The notes under the pieces: generated by a model
The model's database searches: none
The model's input: the letters and a program-made list of their open reading frames with translations, nothing else
Told to the model about the DNA's origin: nothing
Translations under genes and position numbers: made by a program
In this document: in pieces, positions 4,841 to 8,359 of the stretch
Position numbering within the stretch: position 1 is the stretch's first letter
How the letters are laid out: each line of letters opens with the position of its first letter
NCBI RefSeq assembly: GCF_947254915.1
Contig: NZ_CAMYEZ010000097.1
Span: 1 to 8,359, forward strand
DNA length: 8,359 nucleotides
Direction: 5' to 3'
From: an uncultured Porphyromonas sp.
Lineage (GTDB): Bacteria; Bacteroidota; Bacteroidia; Bacteroidales; Porphyromonadaceae

Positions 4841-6892
4841 ATGAGTACGCAACAATTCAAACGCACTTTAGTCACCACGGCCCTCCCTTATGCCAATGGG
4901 CCTGTACATATCGGACACCTAGCAGGAGTCTACGTTCCTGCCGACATATACGTTCGCTACAAGCGTATGAAGGGCGACGAGGTCCTCTTCATCGGCGGTA
5001 GCGATGAGCACGGCGTACCTATCGCTATCAAGGCAAAAGCCGAGGGCGTCTCTCCCCAAGAGATCGTAGACCGCTACCATACATTGATCAAGGAGTCGTT
5101 CGCTCGCCTAGGTATCGACTTTGACATCTATTCGCGCACCACATCCGAGACGCACGAGAAGACGGCGAGCGCATTCTTTACCAAGCTCTACGAGTCGGGC
5201 AAGCTGATTGAGCAGACCTCGGAGCAGTACTACGACCCTGAGGCTAAGCAGTTTCTCGCAGACCGCTACATCACGGGTACCTGTCCGCATTGCCACAACG
5301 AGCGCGCCTATGGTGACCAATGCGAGGCGTGTGGCACCTCCCTCTCGGCGACCGATCTGATCAATCCTCATAGCGCTATATCAGGGGCTAAGCCTGAGCT
5401 ACGAGAGACGAAGCACTGGTACCTCCCACTGGGCGACTACGAGAGCTTCCTCCGCAAGTGGATCCTCGAGGGGCACAAGGAGTGGAAACCCAATGTCTAC
5501 GGTCAGTGCAAGAGCTGGCTGGACCTAGGACTACAGCCACGTGCCGTGACGCGGGACCTAGACTGGGGTATCCCCGTACCGCTCCAAGGGGCTGAGGGCA
5601 AAGTACTCTACGTATGGTTTGATGCGCCTATCGGCTACATATCCAATACGAAGGAGCTACTTCCTGACAGCTGGCGCACCTGGTGGTGTGACCCTGAGAC
5701 CCGCATGATCCACTTCATCGGCAAGGACAATATCGTCTTCCACTGCATCATCTTCCCCGCCATGCTAAAGGCGGAGGGCTCGTTTAACCTACCAGACAAT
5801 GTACCGGCGAACGAATTCCTCAACCTCGAGGGTGACAAGATCTCGACCAGTCGCAACTGGGCTATCTGGCTCCACGAGTACCTTGACGAGATGCCTGGCA
5901 AGGAGGACGTGCTACGTTATGTCTTGACAGCCAATGCGCCTGAGACCAAGGACAATGACTTCACATGGCGTGACTACCAAGCGCGTAATAACAATGAGTT
6001 GGTCGCTATCTACGGCAACTTCGTGAACCGTGCATTGGTGCTGACACACAAATACTTCGACGGCAAGGTGCCTCCGCTGGGTCATCTCACAGAGATCGAC
6101 GAAGAGATGCTCCGCGAGGTGGCAACCATACCCGCAGAACTGGACGATCAGCTGGAGCACTTCCACTTTAGAGAGGCGCTCAAGACCGCTATGCAGCTGG
6201 CTCGCATCGGCAATAAGTACCTCGCCGACACGGAACCCTGGAAGGTGATCAAGAGCGACCCCGACCGTGTCGCTACGATCCTGCACTTAGCTTTGCAACT
6301 GGTGGGCAATCTGTCGATTGCTTTTGCGCCCTTCACACCTTTCTCCACACGTCGACTCCTCAGTATGCTACAAATTGAGGAGAGAGGCTTTGCTTTCTCC
6401 CGCTTTGGCGCTACAGATCTACTTCCCGAGGGGCATCAGCTGGGTACGCCCGAACTGCTCTTTGAGAAGATTGAGGACGAGGTGATTCAGACACAACTGG
6501 ACAAGCTCGCTGCGATCAAGAAGCTTAACGAGGAGCAGAACCGTCACCCCGAGGCTCTGCTGGAGGATGTGCCATTTGACACATTTACCAAGAGCGATAT
6601 GCGTGCAGGTCGTATTCTAGCTTGCGAGAAGGTTCCCAAGGCGGACAAGCTCCTGCGCTTCTCCATCGATGATGGCATGGGCGGACGAACGATCGTCTCG
6701 GGCATCGCTCAGTACTACAAGCCGGAGGAGCTGGTAGGCAAGACCGTCGCCTTCGTTGCTAACCTTCCCGTGCGCAAGATACGTGGCGTCGGGTCGCAAG
6801 GTATGATCATCTCGGTCGAGGACTACAAGACGGGACAGCTACAGGTGGTCACGCTGCCTGACACGATAGCGCCTGGTAGCAAACTGGTCTAG
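4841..6892 (+). CDS. metG: Methionyl-tRNA synthetase with C-terminal tRNA-binding domain
   Basis: Charges tRNA-Met with methionine in the cytoplasm for both initiation and elongation. The class I catalytic core has HIGH at residues 23-26 (VHIGHLAG). A zinc-binding insertion has Cys148, Cys151, Cys161 and Cys164 (CPHC and CEAC). The KMSKS loop reads KISTS at 333-337 (GDKISTSRNWAIW), which I recall as usual for Bacteroidota MetRS. An anticodon-binding helical region follows (NNNELVAIYGNFVNRAL onward). An EMAPII/Trbp111-like OB fold (about 579-683, MRAGRILACEKVPKADKLL) provides extra tRNA affinity and dimerisation in this family. The length of 683 is normal. The ATG at 4841 sits in AAGAACTTTATGAG without a Shine-Dalgarno, and the conserved N-terminus follows directly. 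It is the first gene of a probable operon, with the aminotransferase starting 12 nt after its stop. Confidence 0.97.
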   Translation: MSTQQFKRTLVTTALPYANGPVHIGHLAGVYVPADIYVRYKRMKGDEVLFIGGSDEHGVPIAIKAKAEGVSPQEIVDRYHTLIKESFARLGIDFDIYSRTTSETHEKTASAFFTKLYESGKLIEQTSEQYYDPEAKQFLADRYITGTCPHCHNERAYGDQCEACGTSLSATDLINPHSAISGAKPELRETKHWYLPLGDYESFLRKWILEGHKEWKPNVYGQCKSWLDLGLQPRAVTRDLDWGIPVPLQGAEGKVLYVWFDAPIGYISNTKELLPDSWRTWWCDPETRMIHFIGKDNIVFHCIIFPAMLKAEGSFNLPDNVPANEFLNLEGDKISTSRNWAIWLHEYLDEMPGKEDVLRYVLTANAPETKDNDFTWRDYQARNNNELVAIYGNFVNRALVLTHKYFDGKVPPLGHLTEIDEEMLREVATIPAELDDQLEHFHFREALKTAMQLARIGNKYLADTEPWKVIKSDPDRVATILHLALQLVGNLSIAFAPFTPFSTRRLLSMLQIEERGFAFSRFGATDLLPEGHQLGTPELLFEKIEDEVIQTQLDKLAAIKKLNEEQNRHPEALLEDVPFDTFTKSDMRAGRILACEKVPKADKLLRFSIDDGMGGRTIVSGIAQYYKPEELVGKTVAFVANLPVRKIRGVGSQGMIISVEDYKTGQLQVVTLPDTIAPGSKLV

Positions 6893-6904
6893 CCTCATAG
6901 CGAC

Positions 6905-8071
6905 ATGCGCATCCCTCTAGTCAACCTTCCCCAAGAACATCGCCCCTACCAAGCTGAGCTCGATAGTAGCATCGGGAGGGTTGTCGCCTCGGGTGGATAC
7001 ATCGGCGGTGAGGAGGTGCGTGCGTTTGAGGCGGAGCTGGCGGCCTACCTGGGGCTGGCTCCGTGGAGTGTCATCAGCTGTGGCAACGGGAGCGATGCAC
7101 TTCTGCTGGCTCTGGCTGCGCTAGAGCTACCCCGTGGTGGCGAGGTAATCATTGCTACGCACAACTATGTGGCGGCTGCCGAGGCGGTCTGTCATTTAGG
7201 GCTCCGACCTGTCTGGGCTGACGTGATGCCCTCGCTGAGTAGCGATGGGCGTGTCTCCTTTCAGATGAATGGTTCGCCAGACTATCTGGAGTCACTTCTC
7301 ACCCCTCGGACGGTGGCACTCATAGCGGTCAATATGTACGGTATGCCCTGCCCCGCAGTCGAGCTGGCGCACTTCTGCAAGCGACATCAGATCCCGTGGA
7401 TTGAGGACAATGCACAGGGGATGGGTGGCGTAGTCGAGGAAGTTTCGGGATGCATAATTACTCCTGTACCGCTAGGCACACGAGCTACGATCGGCACGAC
7501 GAGCTTCTTTCCGACGAAGCCGCTAGGCTGTATGGGCGACGGGGGCGCTGCTTTCGTACCGCATGACCAGCAACTGGCGGAGCGTTTGCGCCAACTGGCC
7601 AACCACGGACAGCGCACACGTTACCAGTACGAGCGGTGTGGCTACAACAGCCGTCTCGATGCGCTCCAAGCAGCTGTACTACGGGTTAAGCTAGGTCACC
7701 TGAACGAGGCGAATCGACGACGTAGCTTGCTAGCCGACCGCTACGACGAGTTGCTGGCGGACCTTCCGATGGTGAGACGTCCGTGGCGTAGTGGGGACCG
7801 ACCCGAAGCGCTCTACCTCTACACAATCTGCGTACCCTCTGACAAGCGGGACGGACTACTCAACGAATTGCGTACAGCGGGCATCGACGCACGGGTCTAC
7901 TACCCGCAGATGCTTCACCAGATAGCGGCCTACAACGCCGGCTCCTCTGAGGCTTCCTGCCCCATAGCGGAGGAGCTCCAGAAGACGATGCTCTCGCTAC
8001 CGATAGCCCCAACGACCTTCTACTTGCAGGTTAGAGAGATCTGCGAGCGGATCAGACAATTTCTACTATAA
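6905..8071 (+). CDS. DegT/DnrJ/EryC1 sugar aminotransferase, WbpE-like
   Basis: A PLP-dependent sugar-nucleotide aminotransferase of the DegT/DnrJ/EryC1/StrS family, 388 residues. Lys205 in SFFPTKPLGCMGDGGA should form the internal aldimine. Asp168 and Gln171 in EDNAQGMGG should hold the pyridine ring and cofactor. CGNGSDAL (about 58-65) is the phosphate-binding turn, and NHGQ with YNSRLDALQAA is typical of the C-terminal half. The SFFPxKPLGCxGDGGA signature resembles WbpE, which makes UDP-2-acetamido-3-amino-2,3-dideoxyglucuronate from the 3-keto sugar. The next gene looks like the matching dehydrogenase, which supports this. The DegT-family PorR protein of P. gingivalis, needed for A-LPS, is a possible functional counterpart. 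The ATG at 6905 lies 12 nt after metG with no promoter between them. Substrate is inferred; other 3- or 4-keto sugars are possible. Confidence 0.9.
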   Translation: MRIPLVNLPQEHRPYQAELDSSIGRVVASGGYIGGEEVRAFEAELAAYLGLAPWSVISCGNGSDALLLALAALELPRGGEVIIATHNYVAAAEAVCHLGLRPVWADVMPSLSSDGRVSFQMNGSPDYLESLLTPRTVALIAVNMYGMPCPAVELAHFCKRHQIPWIEDNAQGMGGVVEEVSGCIITPVPLGTRATIGTTSFFPTKPLGCMGDGGAAFVPHDQQLAERLRQLANHGQRTRYQYERCGYNSRLDALQAAVLRVKLGHLNEANRRRSLLADRYDELLADLPMVRRPWRSGDRPEALYLYTICVPSDKRDGLLNELRTAGIDARVYYPQMLHQIAAYNAGSSEASCPIAEELQKTMLSLPIAPTTFYLQVREICERIRQFLL

Positions 8072-8088
8072 AAGCCTTTACCCCCACT

Positions 8089-8359
8089 ATGACAGCGAAC
8101 CACAGCGACCTAACAACCTTCGCTCTTAAGCCACTCCACAGCCCGCTCCGCTGGATCGTCGTGGGGTGCGGACACATTGGCCGTCGGCACATGGAGCATA
8201 TCTCAAAGCATCCGCAGACGCAGTTGGTCGGGATGGTCGACGTGCTACCCGCTGCGGAGTGTGGCGCTGCACAGTTTGCTGAGATTCCCTTTTACCAAAG
8301 CGTGGAGGAGCTGCTGGAGCGTGGAGGAGAGACCTTTGATGTCGCGTCGATCTGCGTTC
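8089..8359 (+). CDS. Gfo/Idh/MocA oxidoreductase, WbpB-like (5' part, cut by window end)
   Basis: The first 90 codons of an NAD(P)-dependent oxidoreductase, open to the right edge. After about 20 polar residues comes a Rossmann fold with IVVGCGHIGRRHMEHI, where Gly26, Gly28 and Gly31 form the GxGxxG loop and His34 follows as in WbpB-type enzymes. LVGMVDV ends the second strand with Asp51, the usual NAD-ribose ligand. EEL...FDVASICV fits the next strand of Gfo/Idh/MocA proteins. WbpB oxidises C3 of UDP-GlcNAcA, giving the substrate of WbpE, so the pairing with the upstream aminotransferase is coherent. The ATG at 8089 is 17 nt after the aminotransferase stop with no signals between, so the two are probably co-transcribed. 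Superfamily is clear; the exact substrate rests on context because the catalytic domain is outside the window. Confidence 0.85.
   Translation, partial: MTANHSDLTTFALKPLHSPLRWIVVGCGHIGRRHMEHISKHPQTQLVGMVDVLPAAECGAAQFAEIPFYQSVEELLERGGETFDVASICV

Noticed and set aside
5912..6286. 124-codon minus-strand frame inside metG
   Set aside because: It is a shadow of the conserved metG reading frame, with no start signal or recognisable domain.

Overview
The window reads as a chromosomal segment from a Bacteroidota species, most likely a Porphyromonas close to P. asaccharolytica or P. uenonis. This is inferred from gene content, protein style and signals, not from a database search. Supporting points are the TAnnTTTG-type -7 promoter boxes, start codons mostly without a strong Shine-Dalgarno, three exported proteins whose predicted signal-peptide cleavage falls just before a glutamine, a two-zinc-knuckle MetRS with the KISTS signature, and a short tandem-repeat array of the kind known from Porphyromonas intergenic DNA. 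All supported genes are on the + strand. No tRNA, rRNA, CRISPR array, transposase or phage gene was seen.

Layout. Positions 1-565 hold no convincing gene. They begin with two abutting hairpins (7-56), continue with an AT-rich array of about eight degenerate ~22-nt units (110-282), and end with the promoter and leader of the first gene. A secreted papain-like (C1B, aminopeptidase C-like) cysteine peptidase follows (566-1762) and ends at a strong composite terminator (1785-1833). A 335-nt gap carries a bulged inverted repeat and a candidate promoter. Next come an exported M23 zinc endopeptidase with a C-terminal LysM domain (2098-3129) and a class C PBP4-type D-Ala-D-Ala carboxypeptidase, dacB (3261-4763). 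A 13-bp inverted repeat lies over the dacB promoter. The last block is methionyl-tRNA synthetase, metG (4841-6892), followed 12 nt later by a WbpE-like DegT/DnrJ aminotransferase (6905-8071). A Gfo/Idh/MocA oxidoreductase of WbpB type begins 17 nt after that and runs off the right edge (8089-8359).

How the genes fit together. The M23-LysM endopeptidase and DacB both act on periplasmic peptidoglycan and form a cell-wall remodelling pair, though each seems to have its own promoter. The last two genes look like consecutive enzymes for a 2,3-diamino-2,3-dideoxy uronic acid sugar nucleotide (oxidation at C3, then transamination) and probably depend on the metG promoter. In P. gingivalis such sugars belong to the A-LPS to which type IX secretion cargo is attached. 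The catalytic residues are intact in the four complete enzymes of recognised family, apart from the lineage-type KISTS variant in MetG. I saw no clearly new multi-gene system. The items most worth a second look are the ~22-nt repeat array, the inverted repeat on the dacB promoter with its very short leader, and the metG-sugar operon.
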